The notes: a model not told the origin generated them from the letters alone. Numbered from the stretch's first letter, positions 34,433 to 46,424 are shown. The stretch: DNA of 64,000 nt from Pyricularia pennisetigena (GCF_004337985.1 NW_021940920.1:294549-358548); one strand, 5' to 3'. Translations and numbers: made by a program.

Positions 34433-36217
34433 ATGAAGACCACCCTCTTCTCCCTTGCCGTCGTGAGCTGCCAGCTCACCGGCGCCCTCGCGGGCCCCAT
34501 TGATACTCCCTACAAGCCGGTTACGCTGGCCGACTATGGTACATTTTCGGGCCTCGTCGTGACGGAAACCTTCACGGGCAAGCCACTCCCGTCGCCGGTT
34601 GACGCCTGGCTCGGCATGGACTACGCGACGCAGCCCGTCGGTGACAAGCGCTTCCGCGCCGTCGACTGGCCGGCTCCTTTTGACGGGATCAAGCCCGCCA
34701 CCGAATTCAAGAAGGCTTGCCCACAGGCCGTCACTGCGGTCCTGCCCAGCGAGGACCAAGCTGAAGACTGCCTGCAGTTTAACGTCTGGCGGACTCCGGG
34801 TGTTCCTTTGGACGAGAAGCTCCCCGTAATGGTCTGGTTCATGGGAGGAGCGTTCAATCGCGGCAACCAAAAGCTTTTCGACGGCGGGAGCTTCGTTGCC
34901 AACTCGCCCAGGCCCATGGTTTTTGTTTCTTTCCATCACCGCATCGGAGCCTTGGGGTTCCCGACTAGCGACCTTTTTGAAAGGCATGATGGCCTCAACC
35001 TGGGAGTCAGAGATTCGAGGCTACTCCTCGAGTTTGTGCAGAAGCACATCTCCAGCTTCGGAGGGGACCCCAACACGGTTACAATTGGAGGACTGAGTGC
35101 CGGTGCCCATGGTGTCGGTAAGTGGCATGCCTCCTGGGGAACAACGCATGGGTCCGAGAGACTAACAAGGCCGCAAAAAAAAAAAAAACCCAAAAAAAAA
35201 AAAAAAAACCACACAGGAATCCAACACGTCGGCAACCACAGCGATTCAGCAGGCAAACCCCTGTTCGCTCGCGTGTACTACATGTCCGGTTCTTCGACGG
35301 CCCGCGCCTTCCCAGGTGTCGACTATCCTTTGTATCAGAAGCAGTTCAGCGAGTTCCTCGAGCGGACTGGCTGCAACAGCACCGGAAACGATGATGAGGC
35401 CACAATCGCCTGCCTGCGTGCAGTACCTTGGGACGCCATTCGCGACGCCTCGGTGGGCATCTTCAACAAGTACGACAAGTCCATCACGTGGCCCTGGCAG
35501 CCAGTTCAGGGGGGTCCCCTTTTTGCCAAGCCAGGCTCTCAGTCCGGGATCGACGGCACCTTTTACCACGTGCCGGTCATCTCCTCGTCCACGACGGACG
35601 AGGGCAGGCGGTACATTCCAGGCAACCTGGAAACCGAAAAGGATTTCCTGGATTTTATGCACAATATCGCGCCGGCCTTGACCGAGGATGACATGAACAT
35701 GATCTCCGACTTGTACCCGGACCCAGTGACGGATCCAAACTCGCCGTACCAAAACAGCATGAACAGCACACAGTTCAGCCGCCTCTCGGACGCGTGGAGC
35801 GACTACGCGTACATCTGCCCGTCGCAGGAAACCTCGTACCGCAGCGCCGTGGCGGGCCTCCCGGTCTGGAAGATGCGCTGGAACGCGGGCGACAACCTCC
35901 CCGCCTGGAGGGGTATCCAGCACGCCACGGACCCGGCCTACACCTGGGCCGAGCCCACGGTGGAGTTCCCGGAGCTGGGCAAGGCGCAGCATGCGTACAT
36001 TGCGAGCTTTGCACTGACCGGCAACCCAAACACCTACCGCCTCGCCGGGTCGCCCGAGTGGCCAAACTACGAGCCCGAGGGTTATGGCATCGAGAGCGCG
36101 GCGCCGGATCAGCTGGTCATGAACCCCAGTGGACCGGAGATCGAGAAGGATGACGCCAGGCGTGCGGCGTGTTTGTTCTGGCGGGACCCTGAGAGGGCTC
36201 CGAGGCTGAACAAATGA
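34433..36217 (+). CDS. Secreted type-B carboxylesterase/lipase
   Basis: Alpha/beta hydrolase of the cholinesterase/COesterase family, probably extracellular. Exons 34433-35117 and 35217-36217, 561 residues. Signal peptide MKTTLFSLAVVSCQLTGALA, then the family blocks EDCLQFNVWRTPG (Cys in the first disulfide), LPVMVWFMGGAFNRGN (oxyanion hole) and NTVTIGGLSAGAHG (nucleophile Ser; the usual GESAG is GLSAG here). Candidate triad partners are the acidic residues of SSTTDEGRRY and the His in IQHATDPAY or later. The intron (GTAAGT donor, CTAAC branch site, CACAG acceptor) is 99 nt, a multiple of three, and has no stop, so the unspliced frame is also open; it would insert 33 Lys-rich residues just after the nucleophile elbow. 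Confidence 0.92.
   Translation: MKTTLFSLAVVSCQLTGALAGPIDTPYKPVTLADYGTFSGLVVTETFTGKPLPSPVDAWLGMDYATQPVGDKRFRAVDWPAPFDGIKPATEFKKACPQAVTAVLPSEDQAEDCLQFNVWRTPGVPLDEKLPVMVWFMGGAFNRGNQKLFDGGSFVANSPRPMVFVSFHHRIGALGFPTSDLFERHDGLNLGVRDSRLLLEFVQKHISSFGGDPNTVTIGGLSAGAHGVGKWHASWGTTHGSERLTRPQKKKKPKKKKKNHTGIQHVGNHSDSAGKPLFARVYYMSGSSTARAFPGVDYPLYQKQFSEFLERTGCNSTGNDDEATIACLRAVPWDAIRDASVGIFNKYDKSITWPWQPVQGGPLFAKPGSQSGIDGTFYHVPVISSSTTDEGRRYIPGNLETEKDFLDFMHNIAPALTEDDMNMISDLYPDPVTDPNSPYQNSMNSTQFSRLSDAWSDYAYICPSQETSYRSAVAGLPVWKMRWNAGDNLPAWRGIQHATDPAYTWAEPTVEFPELGKAQHAYIASFALTGNPNTYRLAGSPEWPNYEPEGYGIESAAPDQLVMNPSGPEIEKDDARRAACLFWRDPERAPRLNK
35175..35208. repeat. Two A tracts in esterase intron
   Basis: Two A runs (about 14 and 17 nt) broken by CCC lie between the branch site and the acceptor of the esterase intron. 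Confidence 0.8.
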
Positions 36218-39084
36218 GTGAGAATGTGTTTTTGAATGGTCAAGTGGTTTTTTGTTATGAGTGTCCACTTATGCAGGCCCGACATGGGATAGATTACCAG
36301 CTAGGCCATGTTTGGATACTGCAACTCTGATGTAGTCTCAAAAGACTAAAATAGACAGACGATGCGGTCGAACAGGAATACAGATAGAACTTTCTTGAAC
36401 AGGATCTCACACCGTGATCCAATACTCCCAGATGGGGTTAGGAAACCCCCCCTCCCCGCGAAGCATGGCTTTGACCTGTTTGACAGCATGCAAGTGAGGC
36501 TCGGCGGTCGCAGCCGTCGTGGATCAGTATCGACAAAACAGACGCCAGGAATACTCAGTCTGTAGTTACACTCCGGAGAAATAGTAAGCTGACAGGCAAC
36601 CACTTCGGGCCAAAAGATCCACAAGGAAAAGGAAAAAGGAAGACGAATCCTACTAATTAATTGCATTGCCTGCTTATCAGCCATTTTGTTTTGATCCTCC
36701 GACTTGAGTCTAGTGGGTATTAATTGCGAACGATATAGCAAGTGCACTATCTTTATCTGCGTATAGCTCCGAGTATACGAGTCCCTTTCCGCTGTTGTCA
36801 AAGGCGGGTCAACCTTCCTTGGCTTGAGTTGTGACGAGCTGCTTCGACTTGCATATAACAGAACAATATGTCCTTGTTATCGTGACGAGGAAAACAGTCC
36901 ATGGGTATTGAAGAAAAGAAGAGAAAAAAAAAAAACAATGCAGAAAGCATGAAAAGCTAATTCGTCACGGCACAAATCGCTACCAGCCAAAATTCAAAAT
37001 TCAATATTGTTTCTCCCGCTGCACCCCTCTGACAATTGCTCCGAAAAAGTGGCTCCTCCTAGCCACCCCGGGGACCAATAAAGACTCGCGTGTAACCGCT
37101 CGTTTCTTCCCCACCACTATTACCTCGTACCATTGTGCGCTGAATGCAGTGATTACGGATACAATGACACCCCCCACCTGGCGACGGGGACGAATCAAGT
37201 TTTTGCATCGCGGTTCGTCGAGGAGAAGTTATCCATGAATTGAATAATTGCCATCACGGCGCATTCTTCCAATGGGAAATCACAAACAGCCCATTCTGAT
37301 TCGGGACAGCCCCCAATTCCCAATCCCACCCAGATATTCAGCACCTTTGTAATAGATAACAAACCATGTGTGGGGACAGACAGATCAAGCGAAAGCGGGG
37401 GGGCGCCACGGGTACCTACTTGACTAGTTCAGCTTGACAGGCTCGAGACCGTTAACTCGCCTGCTTGTGTACAATAAGCCACTGGACCTTTTTGCGATGT
37501 TCCAAGACAAAAAGAAGAAGAAGCAGGGGCCGCCATCGGGAGTGCAGAGAGAAAAGAAAAAGAAAATGAAGAAAAAGTCAATTTTTCAACGGGCTGCAAG
37601 GCTTTCAGGGATAACAACATACAAAAGTCCAGGGTTCTTAATTAATTTCTGTTCGATCGATGGTTCACGGACATGGGGCCCGGCAAGCTTAACGGGTAAA
37701 TTGCGGAGTTGATATCACAGCACTCCGCAAAGAAGGGCATTATGCGACACCATCAAGTCATTTGCCAGCTGCTTTTCACCTTGAAATGAGCATACGCGCC
37801 AAGGCCAATGGGAAGCCTTGCAAACTATATGAGCGCGGTGCGATGATATGCCGATTTGCCACGAGGATTATTCAGTGTGCGAGATATCTCGGGCTCGATA
37901 TCCCTTGTGACTGTTATCGATATCCAGCACACAACATCGTCATGTACACAGGTAACCAGAGTTCTTATTCTTTCCCAAAGCCATGTCGGACAACGCGGTA
38001 TTAATTGCATCTCCTAACAGATGGTACCACCCCCGAGCAATATGCATAACAAACAACACATTGCAACTTTGGCGCAAGAGGTGCAGCCAACCATTTGATA
38101 AAGATCCTCCCGCCTTTGATGGGATTCACATGCCCCATTCGTCGACCTGCTTGACACCATAGACCCCTGTCTGTCGTCACTGCACCCCCTGTATTTTCAA
38201 TGTGACCTGCAGCAGCGGGGAACGGCCACTAACTCGACCAGCCAATATTAAAGTGCGGTCAGCCGCTGGGCCTCTCGGCCTGCACTTGAGCACACATCCC
38301 TGAGCAGCTCATATGGACTTTGTGTTTGTACTTTGTACATGCATGCAGCAGAGTATCCTCTTTCGACTGCTGTAGCCAAGCTTGCAGCTTCCCAAGCTTC
38401 GGTTAGTCCAAGGCAGAGTCCATCGATATCATATTACATCCCATAAAGTCGCACCACCCCCGGGATTAGTGGCGGCTAGGTCCCTGACCCCCTACCCCCT
38501 TTTCTTGTGTGCGGCGTGACGGTGCAACGGTACCCTAAAAAGGTTGCAGCGCGGTCCTATCTTGTTATGGATGCCTAGATACCTCCCCGGTATGTACGGA
38601 TCGGCACATAACCCCAGCCAAGTATATCCGGACAGCTCTCCCGGATTTCGCCCCCTACAGGTCCTGACTTCTGGCCTGCTTGGTTCATCGTCCGCTTCCC
38701 GACAGACCCTCGCCCCGACAATTAAGCATTGACGACGACGGCATCGACATGCATGTTGCTGTGACATCTACAAATTTATGAGGTATTCGGAGCCTCCATG
38801 TTCAGGTTCTGATTTGCGCCTCTCTACCGGTAGCTTTGGTCAGCAAAGCTGTTACTGTCCAGAGCCGAAGCGACACACGATCATTTTCGGCTGTGTAGCA
38901 ACTGAGACATCAGTCAGTGGTCAACGCGGTACCACAAACCAATTCCTTGTTTACTTGAGCCTTGCATGTCTTGAGTTGCGACATTGGGGACTAAAGTCTA
39001 GCCGTCCGTGCTGGCTGGACGCAAGGGACGGCGTTGTCGATTCACAAACCATTGCATCATAGCCATCACTCAGCCGCATGGGCC
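36218..39084. other. Gene-poor region upstream of ferric reductase
   Basis: 2.9 kb with only short open frames (for example 37434-37712, 37762-38004, 38778-39062 on +), none with a signal peptide, domain or splice support. No transposon open frame recognised. Part of it must serve as the ferric-reductase promoter. Confidence 0.5.
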
Positions 39085-41883
39085 ATGGCTGCACAAACGG
39101 AATCAGGATCAGTCCTCCAGGGACTGGTCAGCGGCGCAACGAAAAGGTTTTCTGAGCTTGCAAAGCGTATACAGATACCACTGACACCGACAAGCCCGCC
39201 GGGTCTGATCGAGGCCAACACGGTCGACCCCTGGATCGAGTCGGGCAAATACGCCCTTGGATGGACATTCTTTGCCCTCGCGCTGGTGGGATGCGTTCTG
39301 TTCACAAGGGTGTGGCACTTTTGGCAAGACAAGATCCGCCAGGCCATCTACAAACAGGAGATTGAATATCACAATCAACAAACCTATGATCCAAACATGC
39401 TCTTCCCCAACACGGCCGAAAATCCACAAACCGGTCGAAGCATGGGCCAGCACTTCTTCCCCGAGGACAGCGCTGGCAAGGAGGAGATGGCCTTTCGGCC
39501 CAAGGCACACATGTCTTCGGTCGGCTTTGTCAACGACACCTTGGCACTGTTCAGATGGGTATTTTACCGGCCGATACCAGACATAACGTGGCGCAAGCAT
39601 CGAATCACATTTTCGTCCTTGGCCGTCCTGGCCGTCGTCTTTGTGGCTCTCGTCTTTGTCACGCTCTACTGCTTCCTACTGCAGCCGCTGTACTGGCAGA
39701 GCATCAAATTTGGGTCGCCCCCGGTGGCCGTCAGGGCGGGCATGATCGCCGTGGCCCTCACCCCTTGGATCATAGCCACCAGCATGAAGGCGAATCTGGT
39801 CACTTTTGTCACCGGCATCGGGCCAGAGCGCCTCAACGTTTTCCACCGCTGGGCCGGATACCTGACGCTGTTCTTGTCCCTCGTCCACTGCATACCGTTT
39901 TACGTGCAGCCTGTCTGGGATGACGGCGGCTTGGAAGTCTTTTCGAGACTCTTTCCCGAAGGAAGCGGTGCCATATACGGAACAGGCATCGCCTGTCTGG
40001 TGCCGCTCGCATGGCTGTGCATAGCCTCGCTCCCTTTTATACGCCGCATTGCCTATGAGATATTCGTCATGCTTCACGTCCCCGTCGGCTTGATATACGT
40101 CGCCGTGCTGTTCTGGCACACCAAGAATTTTCTTTCGTCTTGGCACTACCTCATCGCCACGCTGGCCATATTTTTCACCTGCTCGATAATGCGCCTGTTC
40201 AACCTGAACTGGGCGAAGCCGTGGCGCATGGCCTTCATGGTGGGCGACGAGGCCGCCATCACCCTGATGGCCGAGAACGCCGTCAAGGTCACCATACCGA
40301 CGCAGATGCGCTGGAAACCCGGCCAGTTTGTGTACCTGCGCATGCCGGGAATCTCGCTCCTGGACAACCACCCCTTCACCATATCCTCGCTGTGCAGCCA
40401 GGATTTCCCTTCCGAGTACGGCGAGCAATACCGCGACTGTGTGCTCGTTTTCCGCCCGTACGGCGGCTTTACGAGGCGCGTTCTCGAGACGGCCATCGAG
40501 AAGGGTCCGTTCCACACCTACCGTGCCTTTTTAGACGGGCCTTATGGCGGTATGCGCCGGGACCTGGCCGCGTTCGACACCGTCATTCTGATCGCTGGCG
40601 GCAGTGGCATCACGGCACTCATGTCGCAGCTGTTGAACCTGATCAAGCGGATGCGTGACGGAAAGGCCATCACCAAGAAGATAGTGGTGGTGTGGGCGTT
40701 GAAGAGGCTCGAGGCGATGGACTGGTTCCGCGAGGAGCTGAGGATCTGCCGCGAGGCTGCGCCACCCGAGAGTGTTACGTGCAAGTTCTTCGTCACCAAG
40801 GCGGTGCGGCAACAGCCGGGCATCATGGCGGACCCCGGAGGCGACGGGTATTTCGGGGCCACCGGACAACAAAACCATCGGGCACCCCGGCCCCTGAGCA
40901 ACATGTTCCACGACAAGCTGGACGGCTTCGTCGCCGGTATCGCGTCAAAGAGAAACTCGGCCTTTATCCACGCCGAGGCGATGGGTGACCCAGAAAGGGA
41001 GAGGGAGCTGAGGGCCGAGGACGAAGACCGCATCACGGCCCTCCCTCAGCAGAAGTACCTTCAGCCACACAACATCCCGCCACCGCCGCCGCCGAACCCC
41101 CCGGCCTCCTTCAAGGACAGGTCGTCAGCCATGAGTGATGCCCTCCGCAAGCTTGAGGGCCGCGACCCCAGCATCGACCAGAACCGCGACGGGGACAAGA
41201 AGGAGCCTCTCCCCGTAGACGAAAGCAGGAGGAGCTCGCACCCGGTGGACAAGAAGTCTGCAGACGGCGAGTTTCACTTCACCCCGCCGCAGCGGCTCGA
41301 CGTGCCCAAGTTTCAGCACGCGCCCCCGGGCTCGGTGGCGCACGCGAGATACTCGCAGCTCTTCCTCACGCCCCCGGGGACCGATGGCAACCCGACCCCC
41401 GAGCCGGGCGGCAGCCCACAGCCGGGCAGCAAAGCCGCGTCCTTGGACGGCCCGCGCGCACCAGACCTGGCGCACCTCCGCCCGGGCCTCGCGCACCTGA
41501 CCATCCCGGAGCAGCCGCAGACCCGACCGGTCCGGCCGACGTCGACCTTTGGCCCGCCGTCCGGGTTCGAGTTTGGCTTCCCCGAAACGCCGACCGAGTT
41601 CCAAAAGTCCCTGATGCGGTTCGCCTTCCCCGTCCCTCACCAGATCGACGGCGGCTGGTCCGTCGAGTACGGCCGGCCGGACCTGGGCTACATGCTCAAG
41701 AAGTGGGCGACCGGAGGCTCCGACGGAAGAGGCATCCTGGGCCGCAGGACCGCCGTCTTTGTGTGCGGCCCCCCGGCCATGAGGGTCGGGGTCGCCAACA
41801 CCGTGGCGCGTCTGCAGGCCGAGATCTGGGGAGATGATATGCTGGAGGAGATATACCTGCACACGGAGAATTATGCCCTATGA
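39085..41883 (+). CDS. Ferric reductase-like transmembrane flavocytochrome
   Basis: Single exon, 932 residues from the ATG at 39085 (frame is open further upstream, but only non-ATG codons precede). A first membrane segment at about 55-75 is followed by a ferric-reductase heme domain: HRWAGYLTLFLSLVH places two His 14 residues apart (about H254, H268), and YEIFVMLHVPVGLIY...FWHT gives the second pair, as in bis-heme FRE/NOX proteins. FAD binding is shown by DNHPFTISSL, NADPH binding by LIAGGSGITALMSQLL and the C-terminal VFVCGPPAM. Between these NAD-domain parts lies a Pro-rich, charged, probably disordered insertion of about 260 residues (40850-41640). Plasma-membrane Fe(III)/Cu(II) reduction is the likely role; a NOX-type activity is less likely. 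Confidence 0.93.
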   Translation: MAAQTESGSVLQGLVSGATKRFSELAKRIQIPLTPTSPPGLIEANTVDPWIESGKYALGWTFFALALVGCVLFTRVWHFWQDKIRQAIYKQEIEYHNQQTYDPNMLFPNTAENPQTGRSMGQHFFPEDSAGKEEMAFRPKAHMSSVGFVNDTLALFRWVFYRPIPDITWRKHRITFSSLAVLAVVFVALVFVTLYCFLLQPLYWQSIKFGSPPVAVRAGMIAVALTPWIIATSMKANLVTFVTGIGPERLNVFHRWAGYLTLFLSLVHCIPFYVQPVWDDGGLEVFSRLFPEGSGAIYGTGIACLVPLAWLCIASLPFIRRIAYEIFVMLHVPVGLIYVAVLFWHTKNFLSSWHYLIATLAIFFTCSIMRLFNLNWAKPWRMAFMVGDEAAITLMAENAVKVTIPTQMRWKPGQFVYLRMPGISLLDNHPFTISSLCSQDFPSEYGEQYRDCVLVFRPYGGFTRRVLETAIEKGPFHTYRAFLDGPYGGMRRDLAAFDTVILIAGGSGITALMSQLLNLIKRMRDGKAITKKIVVVWALKRLEAMDWFREELRICREAAPPESVTCKFFVTKAVRQQPGIMADPGGDGYFGATGQQNHRAPRPLSNMFHDKLDGFVAGIASKRNSAFIHAEAMGDPERERELRAEDEDRITALPQQKYLQPHNIPPPPPPNPPASFKDRSSAMSDALRKLEGRDPSIDQNRDGDKKEPLPVDESRRSSHPVDKKSADGEFHFTPPQRLDVPKFQHAPPGSVAHARYSQLFLTPPGTDGNPTPEPGGSPQPGSKAASLDGPRAPDLAHLRPGLAHLTIPEQPQTRPVRPTSTFGPPSGFEFGFPETPTEFQKSLMRFAFPVPHQIDGGWSVEYGRPDLGYMLKKWATGGSDGRGILGRRTAVFVCGPPAMRVGVANTVARLQAEIWGDDMLEEIYLHTENYAL

Positions 41884-43790
41884 GGAAAAAAAAAAGAAAA
41901 GAAAGAAACAACAGGACCCTAGAACTAATGAGACTTTTTGTCGCCTCGCCCTTGAATAGAACAAGGGCGTGCTTTGAGATACCCCCAAAATAACTTAGGT
42001 ACTGTACCTTGGACTTATACAAATCTTACATACCTTCCTTACCTATACTATGCTATACTAAACCATGTACATCGTTCTCTTGGGAGAGAACCCCGATTGG
42101 GATGGGAGAGATTAAAGGTTCCAGTGTTGGCGTTTCCGGAAGGGTTTACGATCTAAATTGTGTGGTTGTAACTAGCGTTTTCTCTGCAGGTACTTGGAAG
42201 CCCGGTGAATACGAAACCACCGAGCCCGTTCCGGTTATGATTTCAAACCCCGCCTTTCGTAAACCTCTCCCTCATATCATGAAACCCCCAGAGACGTCAT
42301 TTAGCCAACAGTTTCGCTTCAAGGACAGGGCATAACGGCCAACGCAGCAAAGAAAAAAAAAAGCAAAACTCTCTCATAACCAAGAGGCAGGTGTCACAAG
42401 TGATCAAGCCCGCAGCCAAGAAGCAAGAAGGGCAAAAAGGGAGAGTTATGACAAGACAAGCGCCCGACGAGATCCACTTTTACGCGGGACGGGAAACTCG
42501 CAAAGCTACCGTACTCGGTACTTTTACTGAGTCTGGTTGCTTTTTCTTCCTTTTGCTTTTGTCTCCTTTTCTTTTTTTCCTTTTTTTTCTTTTGCACGTC
42601 TGATGGGCTTGACAGTGCGTCTGCGTTGTTGCTGCAAGGGAAGGTCATGTGGGCGGCACAGACAAGGGCCAGCGCAAGCCGCCAACATAAAAAAGTCCCG
42701 AGCTCCTGGGGAATAAAGGCAACCATACGGTAAAGAGGATGGGATCAAAGTCTGTGTGCGCGTTAATGCTGACAGCACCTCGTGGGACACGTGCTCTGCA
42801 GGGCTGTCAGTTTACTACTTAGTGACAGACTAGCTCTACGTCTGTCTTGCTTTTTTTTTTCCCCTACCCGAATGTGTTGATGATACAAAGGTTTTATTCT
42901 GGAGCAGCCTTTTTAGCGGCGGGTGCTAGGTGAGTACAAGCTAATATATCGCTGTAGCCGAGCGGGATACGTGACACGGGCTGGTCAGGTGTGTAACTCA
43001 AACTATATGGGTAGTAGCTAGAAACTTTTGGTGTATGTCGGCCAAGGCCTGCTTGATTTCAAGAGAACTTAATTAAACACGTCCAACAGAAGGTCGTATC
43101 ATGAGACGGCATCGTGTGAGTCGAATAATTGATTGGCAACCAGAGTGTTCAAAAAACCCAACACGACTTTCCGTTTACTTGTACAATAACGCGATCGGCC
43201 AATAACGTCATATAATGAGGGGCTGATCTCCAGGCGGCAGCAGGATGCGGGAGCGATCGGCAAGGCTGGGCGGTGCTGGAATGGTCCAGGCCTGGCGACG
43301 CTTGAGTAAGGTGGAGTAGTTGGCAAAAGGTCTACAGTCAAGCGTTGGTGACACTCGGACATCGGGAGACGATGGAAGAACTAAAATAAAGAGAAATACC
43401 ATGATTGAGCATCTGCGTTTGCTTATACGGGACCTGCACCTGCCAAGAGTCGTATGCGGGGTTGGCTGCGCGCAATGTCAAAGAACGTTACCCGTCAAGA
43501 CAAACAGACGAAACCAACCTTGGGCCGGGCGACAAATGCAAATTGGCGGCGTTTGTGGCTACCCCCAAATCCGCAGTGACAAATGATGGGCGGGTAGGGC
43601 TCAGGACCAGAGGCTAATCTTGCCTATGTGCGCAGACAGTCGGGGGCAAGATTACCTTGCCGTAATATTCTAGCCTGGATAAAAACATCAGGTCTCCTTC
43701 TCCGTATAACTTCATTTCTCACAAGAGCCGCCAGCCGCCTGCCAGTAGAGGCTAGCCCAACCAATATCGCGCATATCCTTGGAGAGAAAT

Positions 43791-43792
<2 letters not shown>

Positions 43793-43824
<32 letters not shown>
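43793..43824. repeat. Homopolymer T, 32 nt
   Basis: Uninterrupted T run in the 4.5-kb gene-poor region. Confidence 0.9.
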
Positions 43825-44910
43825 CCCACAGGGTCACAATCATACGAGGACACGTTGACAGAGCAACAGTATCAAGCATTTGGTATTAAATCCCGATTCG
43901 CATCAATACTCACGAGAAGCCCATCCTTGGCAAGAGATCCTAGCTTTCAATAGTCAACTTTGTCGATTTCAAGGTACTGGACGAAATTTAATGCAAGGAG
44001 GTTGGCGCGGCAATTTGCATCAATCGGAGCCGAATAATCCAGACAGACAGGACGACGTAGACGTGACGACGTAACGCTTGAGTCTTGGGCCATCATGCGG
44101 TCCTCCCCCCTTCCCCCTTCTCTTTGGAATATTCCATGACTGGTCCGCTGCATGCTGCTGCACCACTCAAATCGGAAGACTCACCCGAGTTATAAGATGC
44201 GGCCCCCAGCATGGATGTTAAAGCGGAACCGAGCGGAAGGAAAACACCAGTAATTGTAGATCATGCTCGTTTGACTCGCAGCCACTAAGCGCCATGCACC
44301 GCAACGCAATGACCACGGTTGGGCACCGATCCGTCGGATTTGATGACCGGCCCAGACCTGGGACTAAAAAATTGGGTGTTGTGTTCTTCTGTACTTTCGT
44401 GGAAGAGTGCTGTGAATCAAGTTTGTCGGAAAATCCTTTTGCAAAGTTGCCACCCAAACCAGAGACGGCGACTTGGAAAAATGAAATATCCGCAAACCAG
44501 GTCACTGGAATTGCCACTAAGAAAAAGAAAGTGCATGTTGGGGCCGAATGGTCGGTCGGCCGCTTAGAATGACTGACTGAATAGTCGCCTTCATGGGTAG
44601 TTCGCATTTATCAAAGTCCCTCGTCCGAGCAAGGATTGTCACAGACAACAGGCTGGGGATGGAGCTAAGTAGTCCGATAAACACGGGCGTGCCCTTATGT
44701 TGTGATCGACCTAAAGCTTCCAGGAGCTTTGCAGTCAGTATCTCCCTCTTTGTCTTGCCAAGCCTTCATTTAGTCAGGTAAGTCCTGCGTCGGCAGCCCT
44801 TCTGATACATTCATAACTTCGACGATGGTAGCTTGACAAGCTTGATTTAAATACCTGACTACCGTCAACGATGGGATGGCAAACACTGGTTTCGCCTTCG
44901 CCTTCAGGGA

Positions 44911-44934
44911 GGGGGGGGGGGGGGGGGGNNGGGG
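44911..44934. other. Poly-G tract interrupted by a 2-base gap
   Basis: Eighteen G, two N (44929-44930), four more G: an unresolved homopolymer in the assembly. Confidence 0.9.
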
Positions 44935-46424
44935 TTCCTTTTTTTGTTTTACAATGGAGTAAAGTTCTTGCAAAAATACCGTGCATTCTTTATGCAACCT
45001 CTGAAAGTAACACTGTGACCTCCTGTACACTCTCCTGACTTCAACCAGCTGTAAAAACTTCCCCTCAATGTGCGCGAAATCCATAGCTCCAGCTGGCTGA
45101 GGGGTCGATGCCCAACTGGTGCAAGTCTTGGCGCAGACCCCTTTTGCGGAATTAGGCGGACACCCGACGCCCTTTCTACTGTACGGAGTAAATTGGCTTG
45201 TACCAGTACGTTGTGCTACTGCCCGGTCAGGGCCGCGACAGGCCAGACCTGGGTTTGAGACCCACCTCTCCAACTCGGCGGCCGCTGTGCCCAGTGGCTG
45301 GCCCTGAAAAATGTGCTGACAGCACGGCAGGCGGCAAGGAATGGCTGGGGGTTAGTTGCCTTACCGTCTATTACCTTACCCGAGCAATTGAGGCTTGCCG
45401 CACCAGGCACAGCACACGTAAATCCTCTCCCTCCCTCCCTTCTCCCTTTTCTCATTCCAGAACCCACTCTTCTTCCTCCTGCTTGAGCAAACGCATTCAA
45501 ACAACGCCGCAGCATCTGATTGATCAAAAGATCAAAAGCGGACGTGAGGGACAACGCACCGATTTTTTTTTGTTCTTTCTTGTTTCCTAGCTGGCCTTGT
45601 CCGAAAAGCAAGGCCCTAAAGGTTCGTTCACTGAGCTGGTTTTTCCTTTTCCATCCCGTCTAAGCCCCCAGCAGCAAAGAGCGGTCTGGTCTGATGTATC
45701 GTTGACGCTTTGTCACCGCCTGCCTCAACTTCCCGCATCGCTTTTCTTCCTTCCTCCTCCACCACCACCACACCACGACACTGCCTCTGTAGCCAAAACC
45801 ACGGTCGGGGCCGAAACTCGATCTCGAATCTTTGCACCTCGTTACCACTCTTTCAGTATTGAAGTCTAATTTGGGTCACTTCAACGTACAGTTTTCCATC
45901 AAACCCACGATCACACGGTCAAGGTGAGCCTTTTCTTTTTTTTTTTTTTTGCAGCACACAATCAATCACACCCAGCCTCCCTCTTGGTATCTAAACCGCA
46001 CCTTCCGTGCATCGTCTCTCTTTCCTGGCTTCGACTCCCTATACTGTCGGTAGTTTTTGGCTTCTGATTTGCCAACTCAACACCCACCCGTTGGCAATCA
46101 AAGATACGATACTACCTGTAGGCACGAGGGATCCTACCTCGACTGAGGCATCCCCGCCGACCCCAACCATTTTCTATTTTCACCTCATGCTTTCGCCCCT
46201 CTGAATTGATACCTCAACTTTGCTTCTTGCACACCATCATACTCCACGACCACAACGTCGACCAGACCGACGTCACTTGTCCAGAAGACTCTGCTAACCA
46301 AACCATTGAACATTCAACAGACTTCGAGGTCTAGTCAGCCCCAGTCTTTAGCCTCAGGTCACTATTCACGACCGCACTTTTTGTTCCATTCTTTGCCCGA
46401 TCGAGTGGAAAACCGACCGCCAAA

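Larger units (their letters stand above)
41884..46424. other. Large gene-poor region and casein kinase leader
   Basis: 4.5 kb without a supported gene. Contains a 32-nt T run (43793-43824), a G run with a 2-N gap (44911-44934), and T/C-rich tracts at 42538-42592 and 45920-45951. The last 500-800 bases probably form the casein kinase I 5' untranslated leader, perhaps with a leader intron (GTGAGC at 45924). The minus-strand frame at 44770-45273 owes its proline run to the G tract and is not called. Confidence 0.5.

Noticed and set aside
30996..36217. Secondary-metabolite gene cluster
   Set aside because: Two oxidoreductases and an esterase but no polyketide, peptide or terpene synthase, transporter or cluster regulator in the window.
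35246..36268. 340-codon minus-strand ORF over the esterase
   Set aside because: Antisense shadow of a GC-biased coding exon; the sense protein has clear family motifs.
37762..38004. 80-codon ORF with several Cys, possible small effector
   Set aside because: No signal peptide and no promoter or splice evidence.
42945..43010. GTAGCCGAGCGGG, like a Leu/Ser tRNA A box
   Set aside because: No B box or closing stems at the right distance.
44770..45273. Minus-strand ORF of 167 codons
   Set aside because: Crosses the N gap and its proline run is only the poly-G tract; no domain or splice support.
45230..45275. GGGTTTGAGACCC, tRNA/SINE-like promoter element
   Set aside because: Imperfect B box, no A box at the needed spacing, no flanking duplication seen.
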